Part shown: positions 41,619-58,099 of the stretch, piece after piece | Layout of the letters: each line of letters starts with the position of its first letter | Numbering within the stretch: position 1 is the first letter of the stretch | NCBI RefSeq assembly: GCF_018991925.1 | Contig: NW_024726235.1 | Span: forward strand, 4,229,079 to 4,293,078 | From: Homarus americanus | Lineage: Eukaryota > Arthropoda > Malacostraca > Decapoda > Nephropidae | Length of the DNA: 64,000 bases | Direction: 5' to 3' | Position numbers and translations under genes: made by a program | Notes under the pieces: generated by a model | The model's database searches: none | Seen by the model: the letters and a program-made list of their open reading frames with translations, nothing else | What the model was told of the DNA's origin: nothing

Positions 41619-43830
41619 AGTAGTTCCAGTTCATTTAGGAACTTAAAAAATGTTGTTTGTACTGTCGAGAGTTGCAACAATCACCTACCATATTTTTTAA
41701 GGAAAAGTATTTGTGTGAACTCAAAATCTACACCAGCATATTCAACAGCTATTTTTAAGCCTGTGATGCCTTACAAACTAGACTTATACTGTACTACCTT
41801 TTGGTACTGCATGAGTCAGTATGGAAAATCAGATTTTCTGTCCTAGAGTGTCTTGGTGGTTGTTGTTTGAAGAGCATTACCATGTTAAGCTTATAAACTA
41901 GTAATTTTGTAAACCTTATATGTTTCTTTTGTTACCTCCATAATTTGGCCTTGTATCACCTTCCTCATTCATTGATGTGTAGAAAAGAGGACAGTGGATC
42001 TACTTTCCATTTTTGTGAAGGAAACCATTTTCTGTACGTCATCTGTAATTCTTTATACAGGATGGTTGACCACTGGTGAGAAAGTTACTTTATTCTGAGA
42101 CGGTGACAAGTGTTCATACTGGTCGGCACTGTAGGCAATGACACACCTCCAGTGAGTGACTGGTCTTGTGTACACCAGAGACTAACATAAACCTCTCCCT
42201 CCCACACTATCCAGAGCAATACTGTACTTATTAAGAGTAATTTTGTTATTTTATTACATTCCCCATAATGTACTTAAATATGTTACATGTACAGTACAAT
42301 CAAATAAGCATTTTACTTAGCCAATAATATAGATTTAGATTTTATTATTCATGTATTGTTGTAAAGTTGATTCAGATTTGTCCTTTTACAAAATATCATT
42401 ATTGTTGAGCCCTGAGGAGTAATGGAACACATGTTATTCTCTATGCAAATGTTATTTTTCCATTTGTCATCGGCTTTTAAATTTTCAAGATGTTTATTTT
42501 TTTTTTATCACAATGTTTTCAGTAACTTTGTCTCTCTTTTGATCTAATTAACTCTTTAGTAAGAAATTAGCAATAGCAGTTTTGTGAAGTTTATTTTAGA
42601 TATGTTCATATTCAAAATAATAAACATCTTAATAATGCATTCCGTACAACTGTTGACATTTTCAGAAACTTTTGTTCTTTCAAAATTTTTGTTGGGTTCA
42701 AGAAATTTAGATGCTTGAGTAAAGATATTATACCTACGGTAGACCCTATATCTCCGTGCTGTGATGCCTCTAAAGTGTTGACTGCGGGCCCATCAACAAA
42801 AACAACCCTATACATGTACTTCATGGCCATAATAACTTGACCTGTTTTTGTAGTGTTCCTCTAACTTTTCAGATTGAGGGCTGAGATATAAATGTCTTCC
42901 TGGTGCAGCTTAGTTTACTGTACTGTACTGTACTGTACTGTACTGTACTGTACTGTACTGTACTGTACTGTACTATACTGTACTGGGGTATACAGTTCAA
43001 GGCATTGTATTTATTTGTTGAATGTAAATCCTAAAAAGAGTAATTACAGTACAGTATTTACTTAACATCTTGTGTATTTACTATGCAGGGTAAGATCATC
43101 AAGATAATCTAGAGTTTATTATTAAGTGATTCATTATGTAAAATTGAAACGAGTAAAACAAGTGATATTGAGAGACAAGTATTGAATGCAATATACTGTA
43201 CTGTACTGTAATATTAGCAGGAACAAATGGTGCAGAACGTTTCCAGCTTTCCATATTTGAGAGATCTCTGGGTATTGGAAAGTTCTGGGGTTCAAAGATT
43301 CTTGCTATCAGGGATATTATTGTACTGCACTGTACTGTATGGTAATTATTAACCAAGAATTTATTAAGAAATATAAGGGCTTTAATAAACCTTTTCAATT
43401 GCTACATAAGCAGTGCCATCCATTTCTAGATACAGGTATCGATATAAGCTTAATGGGGCTTTTTTATTCTAAGATTATTTTAAAAGAATAAGTTATATAA
43501 TTATTAGTTCACAACCACCTTTCAGTGTGAGGTGTTCTTGTGTGATAACTGTAATAACTATAATGGATATACTGTATCCCAGAAAGTTGACCAACTATGT
43601 AAATTATAATATGAAACTTGAGATGTATGTGCGGTATAAAACACTTGACCTTCATGTGACCCCTCAGTGACATAAGGTCCTGTACTGTACAGTATAAGCT
43701 CAGACAGGATTGGTTATTTTCTCTAATGTGGTTTTCATGTTATACAAAATTCGTTATAGTTTTGTATTGAAATTTAAAGATGTAATTTGTATTATATTGG
43801 TAACCAGTGTAACATTAGATATAATATGAT
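41619..43830. other. Right-arm sequence downstream of gene B, non-coding
   Basis: It aligns discontinuously to 8.1-13.6 kb reverse-complemented. The first 280 bases match the gene A 3' flank well (for example CAATCACCTACCA). No further gene is supported. Confidence 0.5.
42916..42986 (+). repeat. (TACTG)n microsatellite
   Basis: About 14 units of TACTG with one TACTA variant. The same word TACTGTAC/GTACAGTA is unusually frequent as short runs throughout the window. Confidence 0.95.
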
Positions 43831-43832
43831 TA

Positions 43833-44686
43833 CAGTGGTCCCTCGATTAACGAATGGTCCAATTAACGAAATTTTGGTTAACGAATTAGCTCCCATAAGG
43901 ATTTTCAGTTCGATTAACAAAAGCCTTACGAGAAACATGTTTTGTTGTGCGCATCAGCTGATTGGTCTGTCCGCCAGTACAGTAATCAGTTCAATGTTTA
44001 CATTCGTTTCCAGTGTTGTAAATGTCAAGAAAGTTGGTCTCTTGAATATTTCTGCATTTTTTATATTAAAATTATTGGTCATTCTAAGATATAGTTAACA
44101 TATTGATAATATATACAGTACAGAGAACAGTTTTTGTGTGCCCATCAGCTGATTGAATCACCTAACAACGCTTCCCAGTTTAACTTTGTTTACAGTAGAG
44201 TGAACATCGAGTTTGTTGGTCTCTTGAATATTTTTGCATTTTTACATTAAAATTATTGGTCATTCTGTAATTTAGTTCACATATTGATAGTTATTATGAA
44301 ACACGAAGAAGGCATTAGAACCAATGCACTCTGTAAAGAATATGGCATGTCATCATTGACTGCCTCTACAATCAGCTGTTTGATATGTAAACAAAGCTGC
44401 TGGGAATACGACATACACACCTCAAAGTAAGTTAAAATACAGTATTCTATTGTCTTTTATTTATTATTGTACAGTATACTGTGCAGTACAGTACTGTATT
44501 TATTTTATACTTAATGTTTTGTTAATTCTATTACCGATATACAGTATTTTGTATGTACTTTTTCTGAGAGTTGGAACCAATTACAGTACCCAATATCCCA
44601 TTGAAATAATAGATTCAGTTAACGAAATTTTTGGTTAACAAACGACTCTGTGGAACCAATTATGTTCGTTAATCGAGGGACCAATG
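43833..44686 (+). mobile_element. Internally deleted Tigger-like element with helix-turn-helix remnant
   Basis: The ends CAGTGGTCCCTCGATTAACG and CGTTAATCGAGGGACCAATG are inverted repeats, with TA duplicated on both sides (43831-43832, 44687-44688). The left arm of the large duplication has the exact empty site (GATTATTGTGTTCTGATC on the complementary strand). Inside, at about 44297-44370, HEEGIRTNALCKEYGMSS resembles the N-terminal helix-turn-helix of Tigger transposases; the rest of the gene is gone. Confidence 0.9.
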
Positions 44687-44999
44687 TATTGTGTTCTGAT
44701 CAGCTGTGCTCAGGGAGTACCGGGTTGGCTCATTTCTGTTGATTATTTTCCCTGAGGTGCAATTTATGAGTGATAATTATTTCTAATATGAAACATGATG
44801 GCATTTATTGTTACTACTCATAAATAAGTTTCATATTCCAAAATATTTTGTCACTAGTTTTATGAATGGTGCTAAATAAATTTCTTTTGTATAAACAGTA
44901 GTATTAATAATCCTTGCACAGAAAATTTACCCGACCGTCAACCAACTTCAGTATATCTATTGATTCCAGTGAACTCTCCAATCCACCTTACATCAGCTG

Positions 45000-45017
45000 C
45001 ACTGGTAACTTAAGAAC

Positions 45018-45049
<32 letters not shown>

Positions 45050-48000
45050 ACAGTAGAAATGTGATTTAAAAACAGAACTTGATAATACAGGAGTTTCTGA
45101 GTTGTGCAGTAATGTAACAAATTTACTGGAGTACTGTACTAAAGTAAAAATTTTTGGGTACATATTTACTTTTTTAAAAAGTAGTGTACTCAATTTTTTT
45201 GGTACTTTCATTGAAGTATGGTTTTCTAATACTTTTACTCCATTACAATTGAAAAACAAACAACAAGTGTTACTTGTTACATGCAAACTAATAATATATT
45301 TTTTAATTAATTATATTAACCATAGTAAAAGAGCTGTGTGGGTGGAGGGTATGGTAATAATATTAATAGTAATAATAATAACAATTAACGGTTTATTGAA
45401 AAAGTTCTGCAGCCTGAAGGCTGAAAATATACATTGGACAAAAATGATTTATTACATACAAAGACATGGGGTAGGTGGGTCTTTTAACAAAAGCTTTCAT
45501 AACTGAAAGAAGAAGGAACATGAATTGAACAAACAGATTATTATAGTTTACAGTTGGCCTGGGCCTGGGCTGGTCATTGAGACACCAGGTGGTGTGGTGT
45601 TCACGTGGTGTAGTAACGCGTCCTCGGATGTTGATATGAAGGACCTCGCGTGGTCATGGAGACGTCGGGTGGTGTGATGTTCACGTGGTGCAGTAACTCG
45701 TCCTGGGTGTTGATATGAAGGACCTCACGTGGTCATGGGGACACTGTGTGGTGTGGGGTGGTGTCACAATACCTCACTCTCTCTGCTCGGTGATGTGTTA
45801 TCTCGTAGTCAGGTGCATAGCCTGCCCCCTGTTGTTCCCAGGGTGGACGGATTAACATCGTCTGGCCAGAGGATGGTTCCCAGGGGTGTTTATCTCACTG
45901 GTGGGTCACGGCTCTCGTTGATCCTGTCTAGTGCTGAATTCACTGGCTTAAACACTGTTCATAACTGTTCAACACTGGTTCGACTTCTTTCCGAAACGAA
46001 ATTGTCACTTTTGATTATGTTGATATCCCGGTGGTGAAGATGGGTCGGGGAGAGGGAATTCAGGAATGGGGCTGAACATGGCCAAGGGGGGCTGCTGCTC
46101 AGCAGGAGCAGTGCCTGAATTGGTCTTGACCCTACGGTGGTCAAGGATGTAGTATGGGTGGAGCTGTGAAGGGTATGGTGTGGGTGTGGGTTTGGGGAGA
46201 CACCACTTGGTCATATACCTAGAGGTCTTGTGAGGTGAGGTAAGGTCAGGTCAGGTCAGGTGGCAGTGGCGATGACAGCGGACCTTCCCTTTGATCTTCT
46301 TGTGTCCATTAACGCCTTGACCACCCACCTCACCTAGCCTACTCTCTTATCCTCCCTTCCCCATCGAGTACCCTCTCTTCTCCCCCACCTTTCCTTCAGG
46401 GGCTAGGTCATCCCGTTAGACGTCAGTTGCTCTTTTCATACAGTATACCTGTACTGTACCTAAAATGAATTTCAAAGAGACTTTGATTCTAAAATGCTTT
46501 ACATAATTCTGTAATAGATATAAAGCCTGTATCTATACATATGTGCAAGACTGAGTGCATTTAAAATTCTGCTTAAATAACTAAATACCACTGCACCCTC
46601 CCTCCTGCCAGCACTGCCCAGATATTACGGGGTGTGAAAAATTCAGCCACACATTAACTAGAATCGAAAAGTAATGTCACCACAGCCACACCCCAATTAG
46701 AGGGGTGAGTCTTAATCAAACTCAGTCACTATGGAGGCAACAATTATCCACAAACTTAACTGAAGGAGCTTGATTGCTGCATGGCATGCCCAGGAGATGG
46801 AATGGAGTTACTGAGGTCTTCCCGACATTATATGACTTATCTCTGAAGCTTAACTTGCTATTGTCTGTTTAGTCATGCTGGGATGATTATTTATTATTTA
46901 ATTGATTTATTACACCCCAGGGGGCAACAAGCCTAGTCACAAGACCATGTGGTTAGACCCAATACATTGGTACTCATATCTCGCAGGACACGCTACGACT
47001 TGTGATATGGAGACAATATTGATATGATTTAAAGACAATGAGAGTTAGCGCCCACCAAAGCGTGGGTAGTGTATGAGTATTAAATCTAAATTATTACGTT
47101 AAGTAGGTGGTGACCTATAGTGGTTAGTGACTTGTCCTGTGGTAGGAGGTCCCTGACAGTCAAGGCATTAGTGTTGAAGGGCGTTAGCATTGGGACAGTT
47201 ACAGAGACAACATTATGTCTGTGGACCATAAGTCCACTTCGATGATACTTGGTTGGATAAGGAAGAAAATGATCATAGTGTTGGATGTATATATATTTCA
47301 GCTCGTTCACTATCCCTACGATGGATTGTAGGGAGAAGAGCGGTTGAACGTATGAAGGGTATTCTCTTTCGGTAGGTCATGCTGGGCTTATAATATTCAG
47401 GCCAAAATTTCAAGAATCAGTTATTGATTACTCCCAATAGAATGATTTGCAAATAAACATGTGTAATGCTATGTGTCTTTTATTTTTACCTTTAGTTAAC
47501 TAGTATTTTATATTTACTGTACTGTGGATTTATTTGAATATTTGAGACAATTAATAATTTTGTTGTTACCTTTTGCTTTTAGTTCTTGAGTACTTTATGC
47601 ATAAAATACTTTTACTGTTCTTAAGTAACAAAGTTCGGTTCTTTTGACAACTCGGGGAGCTTCACAGTTAAAATTTTCCGTTGTATTTATAGTCATGCAT
47701 TTACAATGATGCAAAAAGAAATTACAGATAGTAGAGTATCAGGTTGTAATGCACAGATTCTTATCTAATAGGAGAGAAAGAAAAATTGTAGAATGAAATA
47801 TACTGTATACAGTTTTCCTTCAGACCTTTATGATATTGTCATCAAACCTCCTTAGGCTGGTTTCTGTTGCCAATTGTTGTAGTCCCACAGACTGTTGCCA
47901 TTATGTAAACAATCATTATTTAATTTTCTCCCACCTAATAAACATTTTTGCCTTAAAACAAACACATCTTTGAGATCCTTCTAATATATACAGTAATGCA

Positions 48001-48312
48001 GTACAGTAGAAGTGGCAGCGTTTTCCTTAACCCTTACAAAAAATTATAAAATACGACTAAAGCTGGATGGAAGGTTAATATGATTGATTTTTTTCCAGGT
48101 TAGTGAAAGTTAACAGCTCCTCGAGGGACCATAATACATCACAATTCAGGTATGTCCAAGTCATTGTTTTGTACTTGCTTGGGAGTCTTATGTCTGCACG
48201 AACTAAGTAAGTCGCCGTTACCTCCCATTGTACTAACCACAGTCATACATGCTAGTTAACTTAAAATCAGATGATTCATATTACGCTCAATAGTCCATAA
48301 AATATGTAGCTA
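45000..48312. other. Non-coding region beyond the right arm
   Basis: It contains a (CA)n run at about 45022-45048, the tandem repeat at 45577-45760 and a GGTCAGGTCAGGTCAGG run near 46236. Open frames of up to 134 codons (45102-45506) have no recognisable domain and low complexity. No gene is supported. Confidence 0.45.
45577..45760 (+). repeat. Tandem duplication, about 90-base unit, about two copies
   Basis: GTGGTGTTCACGTGGTGTAG and TTGATATGAAGGACCTC plus CGTGGTCATGGAGAC recur in order with a few changes. The sequence is G/T-rich and open on the plus strand only by chance. Confidence 0.8.
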
Positions 48313-49150
48313 CAGTTATCCCTCGGTTAACGAGTGCCTCGGTTAACGAAATTTCGGTTAACCTTCCATAAGATTCTTAACTTCGGTTAACGAGCATTCC
48401 CTCGATTAACGAATTCCTTACGAATTTTTCCCAACATGTTTTCGTCTGCATTTGGCTGCCCACCAGCTGTAGTAGTAGTCCGCCAATACCGTACAGTAAT
48501 CGGTTCTAGGGCTTAAATTCCTTACTATTTTAGTAAATATCAAGAAGTTTGTACTATTCAATAATTTTAAAAGTCTTATATTAAAATTTTTAGTCATTTT
48601 AATAAGTATTTAACATAATTTAAGTACAGGGAAACTAGTTTTTAGTGCGCCAAACAGCCTGTCAACACACCATACAGGCGTCAGTCTCTGTGTCTTTTCA
48701 GTGGAGGTAACATCTTGCTTCAGACTCTCTTCAACATAAATGCTTTTTTTCTGTGTTTCCAGTCAAATTATTGGTCATTTTGAAATTTATTTTACATATT
48801 GACAATATATAATGCAGTGCAGTGTTGATTTAAAGAAAATAATCTTTAATTACACCAAGTGAACTAAAATTTTATGGGTGAAATGGCGCCATGGGGTGAC
48901 TTCTCTTCCACCCCAATTCCTTCTCTTCTTCCTTCTCCTCCACCCCCATTCTAATTCCCATCATCATCATCAAGGAGCCTTCTACATACACACCACTACC
49001 TGTACCTTTTTTGTTGACTTTAGGCAATTTTCGTTAAGCTGGAACCAATTACCCAAAAACCCATTGAAACAATGGTTTCAGTTAACGAATTTTTCGGTTA
49101 ACGAGCAACCTTCTAGAACGAATTGTGCTCGTTAACCGAGGGACCACTTG
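48313..49150. mobile_element. Tigger-like non-autonomous element
   Basis: The left end CAGTTATCCCTCGGTTAACG and right end CGTTAACCGAGGGACCACTTG are inverted repeats. Sub-terminal GGTTAACGAA repeats occur on both sides. TA precedes the left end. It belongs to the same broad end type as 43833-44686. No transposase remnant was found. Confidence 0.85.
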
Positions 49151-49564
49151 TTTCTTGAGGCCTCCATGGAGACATGTTTTCTCTATCCTCCTGAGACATA
49201 CAGTCAGGGTTAAAAGTTTGCTCCTGCCGAAAATGAAGCAGCATCGACCCAAGATGAAACAGTCAAAGTAAGTCAGTTTGGAGACTCATTCCCGTGATTC
49301 ATTTTCACCACAGGGAGTGAAATTTGTCCTTGACTGTACATTTTCTCTTTCGTCCCTTTCAGAATCCCTCCATTGAGAGCGATGTTGAAAGCTTTAACTA
49401 TGTTTACTTTTAATCAAGTGTTGGGGATGAGTAATATTTGTATGAATCCTTCTTCAGTTCTGTGAGAGGCTATGAATAAAACAGTGTATTTTTGAGCTTT
49501 TCATTAAAGGTGATCATAATGGATGTCTTGATATATATTGTGTTTATATATACTAATTGATAAT

Positions 49565-53640
<4,076 letters not shown>

Positions 53641-53900
53641 CAGTATTACCCCGCCTAACGAGGTTTCATAGCGCATTTACACATTATACTCGGTGCCTTG
53701 CCAGAGCTGAACTTTCACTTAACACAGTTTTTTTTGACATATCACGGGTGAGTGTCGGCAGGCAGCTATTTTGAATTTGCTTACGCGCCCACCCACGCCC
53801 ACGCCTGCCTGCCTCTCCCTCCTCCTCCCCTCTGCTTGGGCAAGCGGCGCGTGGAGTTGCGCCAGTGTGTGCTCTTTGTTGCGTTATCACTGACATCATA
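53641..53900 (+). mobile_element. Third Tigger-type fragment: left end only, cut by an assembly gap
   Basis: CAGTATTACCCCGCCTAACG starts this end. The next 250 bases (GGTGCCTTGCCAGAGCTGAA, GCTTGGGCAAGCGGCGCG, TTGCGTTATCACTGAC) follow the 5' region of the intact Tigger (49920-50175). This end keeps the terminal CAG that the intact copy has lost. Confidence 0.88.
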
Positions 53901-54000
53901 NNNNNNNNNNNNNNNNNNNNNNNNNNNNNNNNNNNNNNNNNNNNNNNNNNNNNNNNNNNNNNNNNNNNNNNNNNNNNNNNNNNNNNNNNNNNNNNNNNNN
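53901..54000. other. Assembly gap (100 N)
   Basis: One hundred unknown bases in the Tigger cluster. The sequences on its two sides belong to different Tigger-type ends, so material is missing here. Confidence 0.99.
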
Positions 54001-54118
54001 GCGGTTCGCCAGCCACTCTCTCGTAAGGGGTACCGCGAATGTGAGCATTCGGTTTTGGCGGAGTACAGGCGTAGCGATAGGCAGCGGAATGTGGGACCGT
54101 GTAAGCGAGGGTTGACTG
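54001..54118. mobile_element. Right end of a second-family Tigger-type element
   Basis: It ends GTAAGCGAGGGTTGACTG followed by TATATA, the complement of the CAGTCAACCCTC end at 52781. The preceding 100 bases (GCCAGCCACTCTC...GGTACCGCG, GCGGAATGTGGGAC) resemble 53425-53530. The rest of this copy is in or beyond the gap. Confidence 0.8.
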
Positions 54119-54124
54119 TATATA

Positions 54125-54710
54125 TAATTTTTTTTTTTTACTCATCACATACCTCTAGAAATTGCCATGGGGTCCTGGGTGTACTCGCACATCATTGTCA
54201 TTCCTAAAAACCCCATTTAATTCATATTACACTATATAACATTCAAATCCACAGCTTGTAGAATCTCAAGAAAACAGGAAACATTGTTAAAGGATAACTC
54301 ACCTACTCAATGTTACTAGACCATGTGTTGTATTGTACCCAGGTACAGTTATATAATGTTATTTGTATGTATTCATAGCATTAAGGAGAATTCAGGGTAT
54401 CCATAAGATGATTGGGAAAGTCCAGTTGAGCCGGGCTAGTGTACTGTAGGACTTAAGTGTGGGCATGGTTTGAAGGTCATACTATTTACGTCTGTGAACG
54501 TGTGGCGAACATAACTTCCACAGATATCATATGAAAATGCATGAGAACAATGATCTGGAAAAAGGATAAGGTATCAGAACTATGGGAAGTGTTGGAAGTG
54601 ATCTAGAAACTATGCTTCAAAAGGAATATCTTGTATACCCACGCCATGAAAATACGATGCTAGGCTTTGTTTGGGTTGGGCGCTAGGCGCTTCGGGTGTG
54701 CGCGTTGATA
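54125..54710. other. Non-coding stretch, nothing recognised
   Basis: Unique sequence between the Tigger cluster and the second LTR element; no supported feature. Confidence 0.45.
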
Positions 54711-54712
54711 TT

Positions 54713-55146
54713 TGTAGTGGATTTCTCCCTACAAACGCTGTTTGTCCTGAGTTACCGACCCCGTGAGATTCCCCAGTGTATGCCTCGTGGTCTGGGTCAA
54801 CCAGCGCCGCCATACATCACGGAGGTCAACTACTAAGCCGCCAACCCCCGCTATTTAAGACCTGACCTCGTGGTGACCTCTCTTTCTACCTACACCAACC
54901 AGCCAGCAACACCTCCTCCTCCTCCGTCTGCCTGGCGGCCCTTGCTCCCGCCGGCGAGCATGGCGACCTAGCTGTCCTCCTCTGAGCATCCTCACCAACC
55001 AGCTCTCTCTACATCACGCTTGTAACAATGCTGCCTTCCCAGCACCAAGCTGCATTGTACATGCAATACAACATGTATACAAGAGCACATAGTGAGTTTC
55101 CTTTCTCCATCCCATCCTGAGTGTGAACCAAACAACCCATACCCCA
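54713..55146 (+). repeat. 5' LTR of LTR element copy 2
   Basis: It has the conserved CCCCAGTGTATGCCTCGTGG, the TATA-like CGCTATTTAAGACC and the end CATACCCCA. It carries several small indels relative to copy 1. Confidence 0.85.
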
Positions 55147-55932
55147 CAAATGGTGACCGAGTTTCGCACCACAGGATGGAGGAGAATAACGCTCCCAGTC
55201 TTCAAGCAACATGGAAGACTGGCTTATCCACCAAAGCAGCTCTCATCGGCTCTACAGCTACTGTCTCTACACCGCAGGTTAGACACCCTAGAGCAGCTCT
55301 GCTATTCTAAGCAGACAGCCGCTCCTATTCCTGCCCCAAGCACCACGTCCTACAAACCCCAACACCCGTCCTGCCTTAGACGCTGCCCGTGACGGGCAGT
55401 ACCCCCTGCCGCTTTTCTGATGCAGCCCCTGCCGGCAGCGGCCCATGGCGGTGCGGACCAACACACCCGTCCTGCCTCAGACGCCACCCCTGCCGATTCT
55501 CCTGATGCAGCCCCTGCTCCCGGCAGCGGCCCATGAGCCTGGTCCGGACCCACACACCCTCTTTTTTCTCCCTCAGGTACTCCTGCTACTGTCCTGCACC
55601 CTGCTGCTGTCGTGGACCCAGCTGCTGTCACGAGCCCTCATCCGCTTCTGCTGGCGGCCCCTGCTCCTGACCCAGGCCACACACCCCAGCAGGCGCATCT
55701 GACGACTCTGTACCTGCGTGAGGAAGCACAACATTCATCGCCTCCACAACCCTCTTTCTCCCTCTTCTCCCACATATCTTGTGTGTCTAGACAGTTGCCT
55801 CCACTAGCAGCCGGCTCATCCACGCCATCGCCGTTATGTTTCATGAGGCATGCCCGCCCGTTCTGCCCACATGTGCCATGCAACCCTGCAGACAACAAGT
55901 CTCCTACACCGCCTGGAGGAAGGAGGGAGTAT

Positions 55933-56468
55933 TGTAATGAATTTCTCTACAAACGCTGTTTGTTGCTGCGTGGCCGACCCCACAAATTCCCCAGTGTATG
56001 CCTCGTGGTCTGGGTCAGCCAGCACCGCCATACATCACGGAGGTCAACTACTAAGCCACGCCTACCCGCTATTTAAGATCTGACCTCGTGGTGATCTCTT
56101 ACCTACACCAACCAGCCAGCAACGCCTCCTCCTCCTCCGCCTGCCTGGCGGTCCCTCGCTCCCGCCGGAGAGCATGGCGACCTACAAGCTGGTCCTCCTC
56201 TGAGCATCCTCACCAACCACTCTCCTCTTTCTACCTACACCAACCAGCCAGCAACACCTCCTCCTCCTCCGCCTGCCTGGCGGTCCTCCGCTCTCCATGG
56301 CGACATGGCGACCCACAAGCTGTCCTCCTCTGAGCATCCTCACCAACAACTCTCTTCTTCTAGCTACAGCCGCAGCATTGTGCATCCAATACAACGTGTA
56401 TACAGAGAGCACATTGTGAGTTTCCTTCTCCATCCCATCCTGAGTGTGAACCAAACAACCATACCCCA
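55933..56468 (+). repeat. 3' LTR of LTR element copy 2, with internal duplication
   Basis: It starts TGTAATGAATTTCTC. The segment ACCTACACCAACCAGCCAGC through GAGCATCCTCACCAAC occurs twice (about 56101-56218 and 56232-56347), so this LTR is about 100 bases longer than its partner. Confidence 0.82.
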
Positions 56469-56469
56469 T

Positions 56470-57869
56470 TATAACCCAATGAATTTACCCAGGAACTAGC
56501 AAACCAGACCCTTACCTTGAGTGTGTAATTTAGGATTAAGATATGTATTTATAAAGCATGAGGTCACAATAGATAGGAAAATGGAGATGTGGGAACCATG
56601 AATCCAAATTGAAAATTGAAGATTGGAAACTGTAGGCCTAAACAGAGAGGAGGGTGGGAGTTGGGACATCACCCTCATTGATGCCGCGACTTCTCCCAAC
56701 ACAGGTCAGTGTCCTTCATCATGCTTTATTCAGTCTTGCAGTTTTACATCTTAAAACCTTGCCTGATGTCATAAGTGAAGTCATAGTGTACTAATGTGTG
56801 GTGACGAAAGCAGTATTCTGAGTGATCCTCGACTTCTCCCAACACAGGACGGCGCGTCTGAGCGCCTACGGGCGTCAGCCATGACACACTGTGAAGGCCA
56901 CACCACAGTGGTCATGCACTTCCACTGTGAACCTGTGAATCCCCAGCACACCACCCCAAATGAGTAGAACAAATAAAGGCGGAGAAACTCTGCGGTTGTC
57001 ACTTGGAGCGACCTATAATACCAGGCGTGAAATAGTACTGGTATGTCTCTTGGTGTAGCCCTCGTTTCTACCCACCGAGGACGGTGTGCGGAACGAGGTG
57101 CCTGTTAGGTATACCTAGAAATTACAAGGAGTCCCATACCTGCAGGTGTGGAGGGTAACAGGTGTGTTGAAGGTGCTACTATGTATGATGACCTAAGGTG
57201 CTATATTCCATACAGGTGGAGCTGTCGAGTGTTAAATGATATTGTAAGCAGGGTAACCAAACTCATCGTTGTTCTTCTGGGAAGGCCAGCTCAACTGTAT
57301 TTTTTACCATATAGTTTATAAAGAGTAAATTAGTTAAGACATGTTATGGTTTCACCCTTCTTTCCCCTTATCGATCTGGTCAATGACAAACCTAACAATG
57401 CCTAGTCCACTCTGCACGCTACCTAACGAGTTACATACTGTCAGAGGGGTCTGGTGGCAGCGACCCTAGAAATTAAGATTAGAGTTAAGTATTTCCCTCA
57501 GAATTAGTGACCCCAGTCTGGCAGTATATGGGGAAGACATAAGTGATATATTAGTCTCAGCACGTTGTTTAAAGCCTTTCAGTAAGATTGAGTAATAATT
57601 ATGATAATATTTTAGAACCTTCATGAAGTCCTTGAGTGAAAAGAGTAATTTTAGTAGATGGCATTTTCTGAAATTTCAAGGATATCACTAAATACATAAC
57701 TGGTTTCACAATTTTACTGTAACAAATACTTGACAATACATAATATACATACAGTACATGTGAAATATATGAGAAATACATGGCATACTTTTATACATGA
57801 ATATCAATACAAACACACAAGAACAAGTATGATTTGCCATACACCTATGTGAATATGACACACACACAC

Positions 57870-57917
<48 letters not shown>

Positions 57918-58095
57918 GCAGTACTGCTGTCACTCAGAATCGAGTATGGCCATCATCCAGCTTTAGTACAATGATATGAGTTATAAAGGATATCACCTTT
58001 GTTGGTGAGCTTGGAAGTGACTTGAGAGGCTGATATAGGATTGACAGGGCTGTCCATAGATGTTGCACGTGTGGAGGGCCACATCTAGTGCGGGA
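56470..58095. other. Non-coding region with a CAC/TAC microsatellite
   Basis: A (CAC)n-(TAC)n run lies at about 57870-57916. Two CTTCTCCCAACACAG motifs (ending at 56704 and 56847) look like splice acceptors, but no supported exon follows. Otherwise nothing is recognised. Confidence 0.45.
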
Positions 58096-58099
58096 GGGC

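Larger units (their letters stand above)
36215..45000 (-). repeat. Right arm of the large inverted segmental duplication
   Basis: This is reverse-complement homologous to 7735-24970. The inner edge aligns GGCATCTCATGAACTGGCAA (about 36328) with the complement of 24842-24866. The outer edge aligns GACCGTCAACCAACTTCAG (about 44934) with the complement of 7800-7830. The arm is shorter mainly because intron 1 lacks some 5 kb of transposon-rich DNA and the 1.6 kb alternative-exon block. Confidence 0.85.
54713..56468 (+). mobile_element. Short LTR retrotransposon with both LTRs (copy 2)
   Basis: The 5' LTR is 54713-55146 (starts TGTAGTGGATTTCTCCC, ends ACCCCA). TGGTGACCGAG follows, then an internal region of about 790 bases with the same ATG segment (MEENNAPS... 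in a shifted frame) and Pro/Ala-rich sequence. A polypurine tract GGAGGAAGGAGGGAGTA lies before the 3' LTR at 55933-56468. No reverse transcriptase or integrase is present. It has more indels than copy 1 and lacks a clean target duplication, so it is older. The same internal architecture in both copies implies a real non-autonomous family rather than two chance deletions. Confidence 0.85.

Noticed and set aside
45102..45506. 134-codon open frame
   Set aside because: AT-rich sequence with no motif, paralogue or splice support.
56848..56967. Open segment after an AACACAG acceptor-like motif reading DGASERLRASAMTHCEG
   Set aside because: There is no paralogue, motif or upstream exon; an acceptor-like motif alone is not enough.
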